From: Telluria beijingensis
GTDB lineage: Bacteria > Pseudomonadota > Gammaproteobacteria > Burkholderiales > Burkholderiaceae_D
DNA length: 64,000 nt
Reading direction: 5' to 3'
NCBI RefSeq assembly: GCF_030770395.1
Contig: NZ_CP132480.1
Coordinates: 4,140,318-4,204,317 of the forward strand
The notes beneath the pieces are model-generated. The model was not told where the DNA came from, made no database searches, and saw nothing but the letters and a program-made list of their open reading frames with translations. Positions 34,598-43,168 of this stretch are shown piece after piece. The position numbers and the translations under genes are program-made. Positions within the stretch are counted from its first letter, which is position 1. Each line of letters opens with the position of its first letter.

Positions 34598-35575
34598 ATG
34601 ACTAAAACAACTTTCCTCAATTTTGAGCAGCCGATTGCCGAGCTCGATTCCAAGATTGAAGAGCTGCGTTTCGTGCAAGACGATTCCGCCGTCGACATCT
34701 CCGAAGAGATCGATCGCCTGGACAAGAAGAGCCAGCAGCTCACCAAGGACATCTATGCCAAGCTGACTCCGTGGCAAGTGTCGCAGATCGCGCGTCACCC
34801 GCAGCGTCCATACACGATGGACTATGTGAACGCGATCTTCACCGATTTCCATGAATTGCACGGCGACCGCACTTTCGCCGACGACCAGTCGATCATCGGC
34901 GGCCTGGCCCGTTTCAACGGCCAGCCATGCATGGTGATCGGCCACCAGAAGGGCCGCGACACGAAGGAGCGCGCGATGCGCAACTTCGGCATGCCGAAGC
35001 CCGAAGGCTACCGCAAGGCGATGCGCCTGATGAAGCTGGCCGAGAAGTTCGGCCTGCCGATCTTCACGTTCGTCGACACCCCTGGAGCGTTCCCCGGCAT
35101 CGACGCCGAAGAGCGCGGCCAGTCGGAAGCCATCGGCCACAACCTGTTCGTGATGGCCGAACTGAAGGTGCCGCTGATCGCCACCATCATCGGCGAAGGC
35201 GGTTCGGGCGGCGCGCTGGCGATCGCCGTCGGCGACGCGGTGCTGATGCTGCAGTATTCGACCTATTCGGTCATTTCTCCGGAAGGCTGCGCCTCGATCC
35301 TGTGGAAGACCTCGGAGCGCGCCAGCGAAGCGGCCGAAGCCCTGGGCCTGACCGCACACCGCCTGAAGGCGATGGGCCTGGTCGACAAGATCGTCAACGA
35401 ACCGCTGGGCGGCGCCCACCGCGATCCGAAGCAGATGGCGCAACTGCTCAAGCGCGCGCTGGCCGACAGCCTGCGCCAGTTCCAGGGCATGAAGACCAAG
35501 GACCTGCTCGATGCCCGTCACGCGAAGCTGATGAGCTATGGCAAGTTCAAGGAAACCTTGCCACGCGAGGAGTAA
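34598..35575 (+). CDS. accA: Acetyl-CoA carboxylase carboxyltransferase subunit alpha
   Basis: This subunit, with AccD, transfers the carboxyl group from biotin to acetyl-CoA in the first step of fatty-acid synthesis. It has 325 residues, normal length. Family segments include [19 protein letters not shown], the oxyanion region [18 protein letters not shown] and [22 protein letters not shown] lies upstream of ATG 34598. tilS follows with a small gap, a common arrangement in Burkholderiales. Confidence 0.97.
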   Translation: MTKTTFLNFEQPIAELDSKIEELRFVQDDSAVDISEEIDRLDKKSQQLTKDIYAKLTPWQVSQIARHPQRPYTMDYVNAIFTDFHELHGDRTFADDQSIIGGLARFNGQPCMVIGHQKGRDTKERAMRNFGMPKPEGYRKAMRLMKLAEKFGLPIFTFVDTPGAFPGIDAEERGQSEAIGHNLFVMAELKVPLIATIIGEGGSGGALAIAVGDAVLMLQYSTYSVISPEGCASILWKTSERASEAAEALGLTAHRLKAMGLVDKIVNEPLGGAHRDPKQMAQLLKRALADSLRQFQGMKTKDLLDARHAKLMSYGKFKETLPREE

Positions 35576-35642
35576 TCCCCTGGGCCGTTCCACACGCGGG
35601 TCCAGCCCGGCCGGGCAGGTCCCGGCATCCTTCGCGCAGGCC

Positions 35643-37013
35643 ATGCTTGGCCTGCGCGCCAAGTATTCCCCCCAATCCCTGGCAGTTGCCTGTAGCGGTG
35701 GCCTCGACTCGATGGTCTTGCTGCGGCTGGCGCACGACTGGTGCGCGCAGGAAGGCATCGCCTTGTGGGCCTTCCATGTCCACCATGGCCTGAGCCCGCA
35801 TGCTGGCGACTGGCTGGCGCATGTCGAAGGCGCGGCCGGCGAACTTGGCGTCGGCGTCGACCACCGGCGCGTGACGATCCCGAACGACGGTTCCGGCATC
35901 GAGGCCGCGGCGCGCAAGCTGCGCTATGCGGCGCTGGGCGAGATGTGCCGCGCGCATGGCGCCACCTTGCTGCTGACCGCCCATCACCTCGACGACCAGG
36001 CCGAGACCGTGCTGCTGCAACTGCTGCGCGGCTCGGGGCTGGCCGGCCTGTCGGGCATGGATGCCGACAATCTCGCGCCTGGCCTGCTGGGCGTTGAGGC
36101 GCTGGCGATGGCGCGGCCCTTGCTGGCGCAGTCGCGCGCGGCGCTGGAAGCGTATGCGCAGGAACACGGCTTGCGCTGGGTCGAGGACGAGTCGAACCAG
36201 GATCCACGATATACCCGCAATGCGCTGCGCCACCAGGTGATGCCGGCGCTGGCGGCAAATTTCCCCGGTTTCCAGGCGCGTTTGGCGCGCGGGGCGATGC
36301 ATGTCGCGTCGGCCCAGCGCCTGCTGGATGAGCTTGCGGCCGAAGACTTGATTGCTTGCCAGGATGGCGACGCGATCGACCTCGCTTACCTGTCGCGCCT
36401 GAGCACGGACCGGGTCGACAACGTCATGCGTCACCTGTTCGCCGTGCGCGGCCTCGCGATGCCGTCGACCGCCTGGCTGCACGAGATGGTGGCGCAGCTG
36501 TTCTCGGCGCGCGAGGATGCGCAGTTGAAGGTGACGCATCCGGGTTGTCATATTCGCCGCCATCGCGGCAAGCTGTATCTGACGCCGCATCTGCCGGATT
36601 TGGCCGGCATGCGCGACCCCGACGATATCGGCGTGCTCGACAGGGAAGGACAATCCTTCCGCTGGCAGGGCGAGGCGTCGATCGCTTTCCCGGACTATGG
36701 CGGCGTGCTGCACTTCGAACCGGCCGGGCAGGGGTTCGATGCGGCCTGGCTGCGGGGGCAGACACTGACGATCGATTTTCGCAAAGGTGGCGAGCGGCTC
36801 AAGCCGGCTGGTAATCGGCCGTCGCGCAGCCTGAAGGCGCACTATCAGGCGCTGGGCGTGCCGGCGTGGGAGCGCGAGCGCTTGCCGACCGTGTCGCGCG
36901 ACTTCGATCTGCTGTTCGCGGCGGGCATCGGCATGGATTGCCGGCACTGGTCCGGCACGGGGCGCGAGCTGGTCGGACTGCGCTGGGAAGCGGTTTCAGG
37001 CGAAATTGTATAG
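35643..37013 (+). CDS. tilS: tRNA(Ile)-lysidine synthase TilS
   Basis: This enzyme modifies C34 of tRNA-Ile(CAU) to lysidine using ATP and lysine. The PP-loop motif ACSGGLDSMVLL lies near the N-terminus. The segment TAHHLDDQAETVLLQLLRGSGLAGL and the C-terminal domains (SLKAHYQALGVPAWERERLP) are typical. The start is uncertain. An in-frame ATG at 35538 lies inside accA and encodes a shadow-like N-terminus. ATG 35643 starts 10 residues before the conserved region but has no clear SD. Confidence 0.92.
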   Translation: MLGLRAKYSPQSLAVACSGGLDSMVLLRLAHDWCAQEGIALWAFHVHHGLSPHAGDWLAHVEGAAGELGVGVDHRRVTIPNDGSGIEAAARKLRYAALGEMCRAHGATLLLTAHHLDDQAETVLLQLLRGSGLAGLSGMDADNLAPGLLGVEALAMARPLLAQSRAALEAYAQEHGLRWVEDESNQDPRYTRNALRHQVMPALAANFPGFQARLARGAMHVASAQRLLDELAAEDLIACQDGDAIDLAYLSRLSTDRVDNVMRHLFAVRGLAMPSTAWLHEMVAQLFSAREDAQLKVTHPGCHIRRHRGKLYLTPHLPDLAGMRDPDDIGVLDREGQSFRWQGEASIAFPDYGGVLHFEPAGQGFDAAWLRGQTLTIDFRKGGERLKPAGNRPSRSLKAHYQALGVPAWERERLPTVSRDFDLLFAAGIGMDCRHWSGTGRELVGLRWEAVSGEIV

Positions 37014-37153
37014 GCAAGTGTTATAGCCTCACTGCATTAGGTTATTTTGTTTTCATATAGCTTTTTCGTTCTTCGAGCCTTGTGATGCCGCGTTGCAGCA
37101 TGCTACATTAAGGGTCCCCTTTGATCTTTACACAAGCTGGAACCCTTCCCGAT

Positions 37154-38401
37154 ATGGCTTTAATTGTCCACAAATATGGCGGCACGTCGATGGGATCGAC
37201 GGACCGTATCAAGAATGTCGCGGCCCGTGTGGCCAAGTGGCATGACGCAGGTCACAAAATCGTCGTTGTTCCGTCCGCGATGTCGGGCGAGACCAATCGC
37301 CTGATTGGCTTGGCCAAGGAAATCATGGCGCAACCGGACCCGCGTGAACTGGACATGATCGCCTCGACCGGCGAGCAGGTGTCGGTCGGCCTCCTGGCCA
37401 TGGCACTGCTGGCCATCGGCAAGGATGCGGTGTCCTATACCGGCTGGCAGGCAGGCATCCGCACCGACTCCTCGTTCACCAAGGCGCGCATCCAGTCGAT
37501 CGACGACACGCGCGTGCTGCGCGACCTGGCTGCGGGAAAGATCGTCATCATCACGGGCTTCCAGGGCATGGACGAGGACGGCAATATCTCGACGCTGGGC
37601 CGCGGTGGCTCCGATACGTCGGCCGTCGCGATTGCGGCCGCGCTGAAGGCCGACGAATGCCTGATCTACACTGACGTCGACGGCGTCTACACGACCGACC
37701 CGCGCGTGGTGGACGAGGCGCGCCGCCTGTCGAAGATCACGTTCGAGGAAATGCTCGAACTGGCCTCGCTTGGCTCGAAGGTGCTGCAGACCCGCTCGGT
37801 CGAATTCGCCGGTAACTACCAGGTGCCGACGCGTGTGCTGTCGTCGCTGACCGATCCCCTGATGCCGCTGGAAGAAGAATCCCAGTCCGGCACCCTGATT
37901 TCGTTTGAGGAAGAAAGCAATATGGAACAAGCCGTCATCTCCGGCATCGCGTTCAATCGCGACGAAGCAAAGATCACCGTCCTGGGCGTGCCGGATAAGC
38001 CGGGCGTTGCTTACCACATCCTGGGCCCGATCGCCGATGCCAATATCGAAGTCGACATGATCATCCAGAACCAGTCGGTGGACGGCAAGACCGATTTCAC
38101 CTTCACCGTACCGCGCAACGACTACGTGCGCGCGATGAGCGTGCTGGAAGGCCAGCAGCAGGCGCTGGGCGCGGCCAAGGTGCTGGGCGACGCCAAGGTG
38201 TCGAAGGTGTCGGCGGTGGGCGTGGGCATGCGCAGCCACGTCGGCGTGGCCTCGCAGATGTTCCGTACCCTGTCGGAAGAGGGTATCAATATCCAGATGA
38301 TTTCTACCTCGGAAATCAAGATCTCGGTACTGATCGACGAGAAGTACATGGAGCTGGCGGTGCGCGCGCTGCACAAGGCTTTTGGTCTCGAGCAAGGTTA
38401 A
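37154..38401 (+). CDS. lysC: Aspartate kinase
   Basis: This enzyme phosphorylates aspartate, the entry step to Lys, Thr, Met and diaminopimelate. It has 415 residues. The kinase domain has VHKYGGTSMG and GFQGMDEDGNISTLGRGGSD. The C-terminal half holds two ACT domains (motifs VLGVPDKPGVAYHILGPIAD and GVGMRSHVGVASQMF), which normally give Lys/Thr feedback inhibition. ATG 37154 is chosen by the conserved MALIVHKYGG start. A TTGTGA/TACATT pair 45-75 nt upstream is a weak promoter candidate. Confidence 0.96.
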   Translation: MALIVHKYGGTSMGSTDRIKNVAARVAKWHDAGHKIVVVPSAMSGETNRLIGLAKEIMAQPDPRELDMIASTGEQVSVGLLAMALLAIGKDAVSYTGWQAGIRTDSSFTKARIQSIDDTRVLRDLAAGKIVIITGFQGMDEDGNISTLGRGGSDTSAVAIAAALKADECLIYTDVDGVYTTDPRVVDEARRLSKITFEEMLELASLGSKVLQTRSVEFAGNYQVPTRVLSSLTDPLMPLEEESQSGTLISFEEESNMEQAVISGIAFNRDEAKITVLGVPDKPGVAYHILGPIADANIEVDMIIQNQSVDGKTDFTFTVPRNDYVRAMSVLEGQQQALGAAKVLGDAKVSKVSAVGVGMRSHVGVASQMFRTLSEEGINIQMISTSEIKISVLIDEKYMELAVRALHKAFGLEQG

Positions 38402-38499
38402 CAAATTTCAAAATTTTTGGGCGTGCGTCCTTGACGCCATGAGGTCCAGCCCTTAAGATGCCTGCACTCAGCGCTGACGTGCAAACGTTGGTTCTGATG

Positions 38500-38592
38500 G
38501 GAGACGTGGCCGAGTGGCCGAAGGCACTTCCCTGCTAAGGAAGCATACGGCTTATACCCGTATCGTGGGTTCGAATCCCACCGTCTCCGCCA
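38500..38592 (+). tRNA. tRNA-Ser(GCT)
   Basis: This 93-nt class II tRNA has acceptor GGAGACG/CGTCTCC, discriminator G and encoded CCA. The anticodon loop is CTGCTAA (anticodon GCT) and the variable arm is long. Its last 21 nt recur at 38734-38754. Confidence 0.96.
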
Positions 38593-38600
38593 AGTATCAT

Positions 38601-38630
38601 GAGAAAAGCCACCGCAAGGTGGCTTTTCTC
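38601..38630 (+). terminator. Rho-independent terminator of tRNA-Ser
   Basis: A 13-bp stem, GAGAAAAGCCACC-GCAA-GGTGGCTTTTCTC, starts 8 nt after the tRNA CCA. Confidence 0.8.
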
Positions 38631-38733
38631 ATTCTGCGACGGAGCAGACGCCTGCGCGCCTTCCGGGTGGTCTCCAATGGAGCGATTAGAACGGTTGCGC
38701 GTATTCGCGCAACCGCGGCCTGCAGGATGTAGG

Positions 38734-38754
38734 CGAATCCCACCGTCTCCGCCA
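38734..38754 (+). repeat. Duplicated tRNA-Ser 3' end (att-like direct repeat)
   Basis: The 21-nt CGAATCCCACCGTCTCCGCCA is identical to 38572-38592 (T-arm 3' side, acceptor and CCA). Flanks differ on both sides. Such copies are typical of attachment sites used by tyrosine-recombinase elements, but no integrase is nearby. Confidence 0.7.
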
Positions 38755-38788
38755 GATCAAGGTCCCAAGATGTTCAGGGACATCGAAG

Positions 38789-38825
38789 AACCCGCTCTCC
38801 ATATAGAACAGCGGGTTTGTTGTTG
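38789..38825 (+). terminator. Terminator-like hairpin
   Basis: AACCCGCT and AGCGGGTT arms surround a 13-nt loop and are followed by TGTTGTTGG, which is only partly T-rich. No gene lies directly upstream, so it may be left from a lost gene. Confidence 0.5.
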
Positions 38826-39064
38826 GCCTATGCTTTCCAGGTTTGTTCTCGGACTGCCACTGAGTTTGGGGGCACGTCAAGGGCATCCCTCAAGCCCCGA
38901 AGCATGCCCCCAAAATACCGAAACACAGCACACGCTGAGCCCAATGCGACACGATTCGTCGTATAAAAGCCGACAATGGCTCCTTGATGGGGACGGCCGG
39001 CAGTAAAACGAGGTCGGCTGCATTGTCATGCAATCCGCGAACCTGAAACACGAGGAGAACAGTC

Positions 39065-39301
39065 TTGCAGATTACGATCACGCCTGAACAGCTTGCGTTA
39101 ATGCGAGCGATGGTAAACCCTGTCTATGCCGCCCACATGGAGGCCGATTGCGAACTGCCCGGTTTTACCATTGCGATTTCTTTTCTGGATCCATACGGCA
39201 CTTTCGCTGTCGGAAGCTGCGGCAATTCAAGTGTTGAGCTAGGAGAGGTTGCGGTGCAACCGCTGCAAGCGGGCTGGGGGCTCACCGACCAGGTCAGTTG
39301 A
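39065..39301 (+). CDS. Small hypothetical protein (78 residues)
   Basis: The TTG start is preceded by GAGGAGAAC, a good ribosome site. The product begins MQITITPEQLALMRAMVNPV and has a plausible globular composition with two Cys. No signal peptide or known domain is visible. It sits in the islet after tRNA-Ser and may belong to a decayed mobile insertion. Confidence 0.5.
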   Translation: MQITITPEQLALMRAMVNPVYAAHMEADCELPGFTIAISFLDPYGTFAVGSCGNSSVELGEVAVQPLQAGWGLTDQVS

Positions 39302-39317
39302 TTCAGGCCCTGCTGTA

Positions 39318-39696
39318 ATGGCCAGGGATCTGGGTACCCCGGATATGAATAGCTTGACAGCGCACGACATTATCGCGCGCGATGGCATCCCCGAGATACG
39401 CGATATGGAAACCGCGCACAAGGCAGGTCCGTTCGATGCTGGCGGGCGGAATGCGGCCTGGCATCGCCCATGGTGGCGTGCCGCCATTGCTCCTGGCCGT
39501 GAGCTGCCGCCGGCGGGAGATCATCGATCTGCTGGCCGCAGTTGCAGCGTCCCCGTCCAACCTGAAGGTCCATGCATGGCCCTGCCTCGAGTGGGTGAGT
39601 GAACTCGGGGATCCTACGGACGCGGAGTACGACAGCATCTGGGCAAGTCCTTCCGATGAAGTGGCGTGGCTGGCCAGTCTCGTTCAGCGGAACTGA
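39318..39696 (+). pseudogene. Probable frameshifted hypothetical gene
   Basis: Coding-like sequence seems to switch frame. One frame gives MNSLTAHDIIARDGIPEIRD (ATG 39345, or ATG 39318 with a longer N-terminus). A +1 frame continues as REIIDLLAAVAASPSNLKVH to the stop at 39696. The join would fall around 39420-39520. Alternatively the second part (ATG 39382, 104 residues) is a separate small gene. No family is recognised. Confidence 0.35.
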
Positions 39697-39763
39697 GGCA
39701 GTCTTCACTGTTCAGTACCTCATGCCGGGTAATGACAACGGTCAGCATGCTGCCATAAAATTA

Positions 39764-39792
39764 TTGACAGTATAGGTGTCGTAATATACTGT
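39764..39792 (+). promoter_or_regulatory. Promoter with embedded inverted repeat upstream of merR-VIT
   Basis: A perfect -35 box TTGACA (39764-39769) faces TATACT (39785-39790) with a 15-nt spacer; TACTGT at 17 nt is an alternative -10. The arms ACAGTATA (39767-39774) and TATACTGT (39785-39792) form an 8-bp inverted repeat across the promoter. This is the expected place for a MerR-type operator. Confidence 0.65.
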
Positions 39793-39822
39793 AACTATAT
39801 CTTTTGCTCGCAGGACGCCGTC

Positions 39823-40242
39823 ATGATCGACGTACCGCCGCAGTTCACGCTTGACGAACTCTGTTCCCTCACCGGCCTGAGCAAGCGCACCATCCGTTAT
39901 TACATCCAGCTGGGGCTGGTAGCACGGCCTGACGGCGAAACGCGTGCCGCCCGCTATGGTCAAGGCCACCTCGAGAACCTGCTCGCCATCCGGCGCTGGA
40001 CCGAGGACGGCCTGTCCCTCGAGCGCGTACGCGAACTCCTGTCGGGAATGGACGTGCCGCCACCGCCCCGGCCACGCCGGTATGGCGAACTCGAGGTTTG
40101 GAGCAGGGTGGAGCTGGCCGACGGCGTCGAAGTCAGCATCAATCCCGAACGGGCGAATCTGACGCCCGAGCAGGTCCGCCAGTTCCTCGCCGACGTGATG
40201 TCTGCCTTCGAAAAAATCCAGCAACGGGAACAACAGCAATGA
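39823..40242 (+). CDS. MerR-family transcriptional regulator
   Basis: This 139-residue protein has an N-terminal MerR helix-turn-helix (FTLDELCSLTGLSKRTIRYY) and wing (RYGQGHLENLLAIRRWTEDG). A short C-terminal region ends in a helix. The Cys residues used by metal-sensing MerR proteins are absent from the tail, so the signal is unknown. Its stop overlaps the ATG of the VIT/VWA gene, so the two are co-translated. It probably controls its own operon through the promoter inverted repeat. Confidence 0.9.
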   Translation: MIDVPPQFTLDELCSLTGLSKRTIRYYIQLGLVARPDGETRAARYGQGHLENLLAIRRWTEDGLSLERVRELLSGMDVPPPPRPRRYGELEVWSRVELADGVEVSINPERANLTPEQVRQFLADVMSAFEKIQQREQQQ

Positions 40243-42494
40243 GCCTGACATCCTTGATCCGTCTGAATGAAAGCCAGCCGTCCAGCCAGGTGCACTCCAG
40301 GCGCGCGCCAACCCCTCCCGTTCTCCAGTCGCTACGTGCGGAGGGGACGGTACACGGCCTGCTGCTGGAAATGCACGTGGAGCATACCTATCTCAATCCG
40401 GGCACGGTCAACATCGAGGCGGTCTACACCTTTCCCTTGCCGGTCGATGCCGTCCTGCTCGGGCTGGAGTTCGACCTGGGCGGACGCATCTTGCGGGGAA
40501 AGGTCGTGGCAAGCGGTGACGCAGAAGAGCAGTACGAGGCGGCGCTGGAGAACGGCGACAGCGCCGTCCTGCTCGAACGCGCCACTGACGGCGTCTACAC
40601 CGCGAGCGTCGGCAACCTGCTGGGACGGGAGCAGGCCGTGGTCCGCATCCGCTACGCCCAGCTATTGTCGTTTTGTTCGGGCCAGGTTCGCATTACCATC
40701 CCCAACGTGATCGCACCGCGCCATGGCGAGCCTTCCGCTGCGCGGCTGCGCCTGCATCAGGTCCCCGCGCATGACGTTTTCATTCGCCATCCGTTCTCGG
40801 TGTCGGTGCGCCTCCATGGCCCCCTGGCGGGCGGCCGCATCAGTTCGCCGTCTCACGCGCTGGCCGTGCGTCACACTGGCGAGCATCTGGACGTCGGGCT
40901 GGCGCAGCCAGGTTCAGCCATGCTCGACCGTGACTTCGTGCTGCTGTGCGACGGCCTCGAAGGACGATCCATCGCCACCGTGGGCCGCGACGCCGACGGT
41001 GCGGTCGCCGTCGTCAGCTTCTGTCCAGCACCAAGGACAGAACAGCGGCATCGTCCGCTAAACCTGAAGATCCTGGTGGACTGCTCCAATTCCATGAATG
41101 GTGACAGCATCAAGGGCGCACGCAAGGCATTGCACGAGATACTCGCGCAATTGAATCCAGGCGACCGCTTCAGCTACAGCCGGTTCGGCGGACAGGTGAC
41201 CCACCACAGCAATTCCCTGATGGCGGCCAGCGCGCGCGCCATCGCCGAAGCCGGTGGTTGGATCTCCCAGACCGCGGCCGACATGGGCAACACCGACATC
41301 CGCCATGCGCTGCTGTCGACCGTCGCACTCGGGCAGCCGGGCGAAGCCGACATCTTCCTGATTACCGATGGCCATGTGTGGGATACCGACCCGCTGGTCG
41401 CGAGCGCAACGAGAATGGGACAGCGCATCTTCGCAGTCGGGGTCGGGGCGGCGCCTGCGGCCAGCCTGCTGCAGCGACTGGCACGCGAAACGGGCGGCGC
41501 CTGTGAGCTGGTGGGCGCCAACGATGACGTGCATGCGGCCGTGCTGAGGATGTTCAGGCGCATGCGCCAGGCACCCGTGCGCGACGTCGCCGTGACGTGG
41601 GGAGGGGCATGCGTATGGCAATCCGATGTCGGCACGGCGGTATTCAGTGGTGACACCGTCCATGCCTGCGCAGGATTCGCCGATTCCGTACCGGGAGCGG
41701 CGACCATCGCGTGGACGGACAGCGGCGAAAACGTCCAGGAGCAGGCGATGCTGCCTGACAGCCTGATATGCGAGGGGGATACCCTCGCACGCGTGGCCGC
41801 AGCGTTCCGGCTTCGCACCCTGCCAGCCGAGCAGCAACACGCGTTGGCGCTAAAGTATCAGCTGGTGACCGCGACGACCAGCATGCTGGTCATTCATGAG
41901 CGCATGGGAGCGGACCGGCCCGCCACGCCCCCCGTGCTGCGGGTGGTGCCTCAAATGCACGCCGCAGGGCACGGTGGCTTCGGCGCCGTGGGGGCGGTCA
42001 AGGGGCCTGCCGTATGGCGCCGTGAACCGACGACTGCGCAGATTCACGGCTTGACGCGCAACGGTGGCGAGGCATACGACGTTCCTGCCTTCCTGCGCAA
42101 GCAGGAGCGGGTGACGCCTTACCTGTACCGCGAACAGTTACGCGCCTTCCTCTACATGCATGCGGCCTTGCTGCAGGGAGAAGAGCGCACAGTGACGTTC
42201 GCCGAGGTCGAAGACGTGCTGCCCGATCCCGTGCTGCGGCGATTGCGGGATTTGGCGGAACTGGGCCATGCCCCGCAAGAAGTGCTGTACCGGTTCATCG
42301 TCGCCGTGCACGGTTGTTTCTACCGCAGCTCATTGCCGGTGCGGCTATTCGAGAGGCTGCTTGCCATTGGGCGGCGCTCCGGGCAGATGAGCCCGCTCGA
42401 TCAGCGGATTCATGCGGTTGCGCGCGAGGCGTATCATGCAACGCGCCCGGCTACGGCCGATATTCCAGCGTTTCTTCGAAAGCAGGCGGATTGA
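40239..42494 (+). CDS. VIT and VWA domain-containing protein
   Basis: This 751-residue protein has an N-terminal VIT domain (~20-150, with HVEHTYLNPGTVNIEAVYTF and LLGREQAVVRIRY). A von Willebrand A domain follows at ~273-430 with an intact MIDAS motif DCSNSM (DxSxS). No signal peptide or membrane segment is seen, unlike secreted inter-alpha-trypsin-inhibitor relatives, so a cytosolic role is likely. Bacterial VIT/VWA proteins are of unknown function. The ATG overlaps the MerR stop (ATGA). Confidence 0.88.
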   Translation: MSLTSLIRLNESQPSSQVHSRRAPTPPVLQSLRAEGTVHGLLLEMHVEHTYLNPGTVNIEAVYTFPLPVDAVLLGLEFDLGGRILRGKVVASGDAEEQYEAALENGDSAVLLERATDGVYTASVGNLLGREQAVVRIRYAQLLSFCSGQVRITIPNVIAPRHGEPSAARLRLHQVPAHDVFIRHPFSVSVRLHGPLAGGRISSPSHALAVRHTGEHLDVGLAQPGSAMLDRDFVLLCDGLEGRSIATVGRDADGAVAVVSFCPAPRTEQRHRPLNLKILVDCSNSMNGDSIKGARKALHEILAQLNPGDRFSYSRFGGQVTHHSNSLMAASARAIAEAGGWISQTAADMGNTDIRHALLSTVALGQPGEADIFLITDGHVWDTDPLVASATRMGQRIFAVGVGAAPAASLLQRLARETGGACELVGANDDVHAAVLRMFRRMRQAPVRDVAVTWGGACVWQSDVGTAVFSGDTVHACAGFADSVPGAATIAWTDSGENVQEQAMLPDSLICEGDTLARVAAAFRLRTLPAEQQHALALKYQLVTATTSMLVIHERMGADRPATPPVLRVVPQMHAAGHGGFGAVGAVKGPAVWRREPTTAQIHGLTRNGGEAYDVPAFLRKQERVTPYLYREQLRAFLYMHAALLQGEERTVTFAEVEDVLPDPVLRRLRDLAELGHAPQEVLYRFIVAVHGCFYRSSLPVRLFERLLAIGRRSGQMSPLDQRIHAVAREAYHATRPATADIPAFLRKQAD

Positions 42495-42580
42495 TCGGTT
42501 TGCGAGTGGCGCGGATACCGGATTCGGTCCATTTTCCGCCCCACCGCTCCATGACCGATACCAGATCGATAGGATACAAA

Positions 42581-43120
42581 TTGAGCGAGCGTTATTTCTT
42601 TGCACCCCGTAGCGAAAAATGGCTTTTTGAGGATTTGGCAATGATGCTTGCGACCCGCCTGAGCGGAGCGCAGCTGTATGCGCACGAACACCGCGGACTG
42701 ACGCGCCTACTGTACGGCTTGCAGCAGTTTCCAAGAGTTTCAGAAAAACTAAAGATCACGCTGAGTTGGCGGGACGATGACGACACGCCGCGCGGCGTCA
42801 ACGACGATTCGTATCGAGACAGCATTTTATCGATCCGGTATGCCGAGGATGGGGTGCATCTTTCGAAAGGCGAGACTCTATTGGCATATAACGAACGCCA
42901 TTCTTACGTCAGGCACTTTTACGACATGCTGGAAGGCCGTGAGCGCCAGGTTTTTCTCCAGGCATGGATGGCTGAGTTCAACGGCTTGTCCGATGCCAGC
43001 ACGCCGGTGTCGGTCGAGGACCTTTCCGCGTCGGGAGAGCTCGATGTTCCACCGTTAAGCGAGCTTTGCAATTCGAACGTCAGGAGCCTGACCGATGTAT
43101 TAGGTGACCGCGCTGAGTGA
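42581..43120 (+). CDS. Hypothetical protein downstream of VIT/VWA gene
   Basis: This protein of about 179 residues begins LSERYFFAPRSEKWLFEDLA. TTG 42581 is chosen because AGGAT lies 6-9 nt upstream. ATG 42551 would add ten residues but has no SD. It is acidic and soluble, and I do not recognise a domain. Its base composition is AT-richer than its neighbours, hinting at acquisition. It lies 86 nt after the VIT/VWA gene and may be part of the same unit. Confidence 0.62.
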   Translation: MSERYFFAPRSEKWLFEDLAMMLATRLSGAQLYAHEHRGLTRLLYGLQQFPRVSEKLKITLSWRDDDDTPRGVNDDSYRDSILSIRYAEDGVHLSKGETLLAYNERHSYVRHFYDMLEGRERQVFLQAWMAEFNGLSDASTPVSVEDLSASGELDVPPLSELCNSNVRSLTDVLGDRAE

Positions 43121-43168
43121 AAAGCATCGAACTTCAAGGCCCGCTGTTCCAGGGTTGGCTAAACCTCG

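Larger units (their letters stand above)
38593..39064. other. Gene-poor stretch after tRNA-Ser
   Basis: This stretch of about 470 bp contains the tRNA terminator, a GGTTGCGCG-TATT-CGCGCAACC hairpin (38692-38713), the duplicated tRNA 3' end and another terminator-like hairpin. Reading frames here are short and lack ribosome sites, so no gene is called. Confidence 0.6.

Noticed and set aside
35538..35642. Extension of tilS into the end of accA
   Set aside because: The translated segment follows accA codon pattern in another frame and does not look like TilS.
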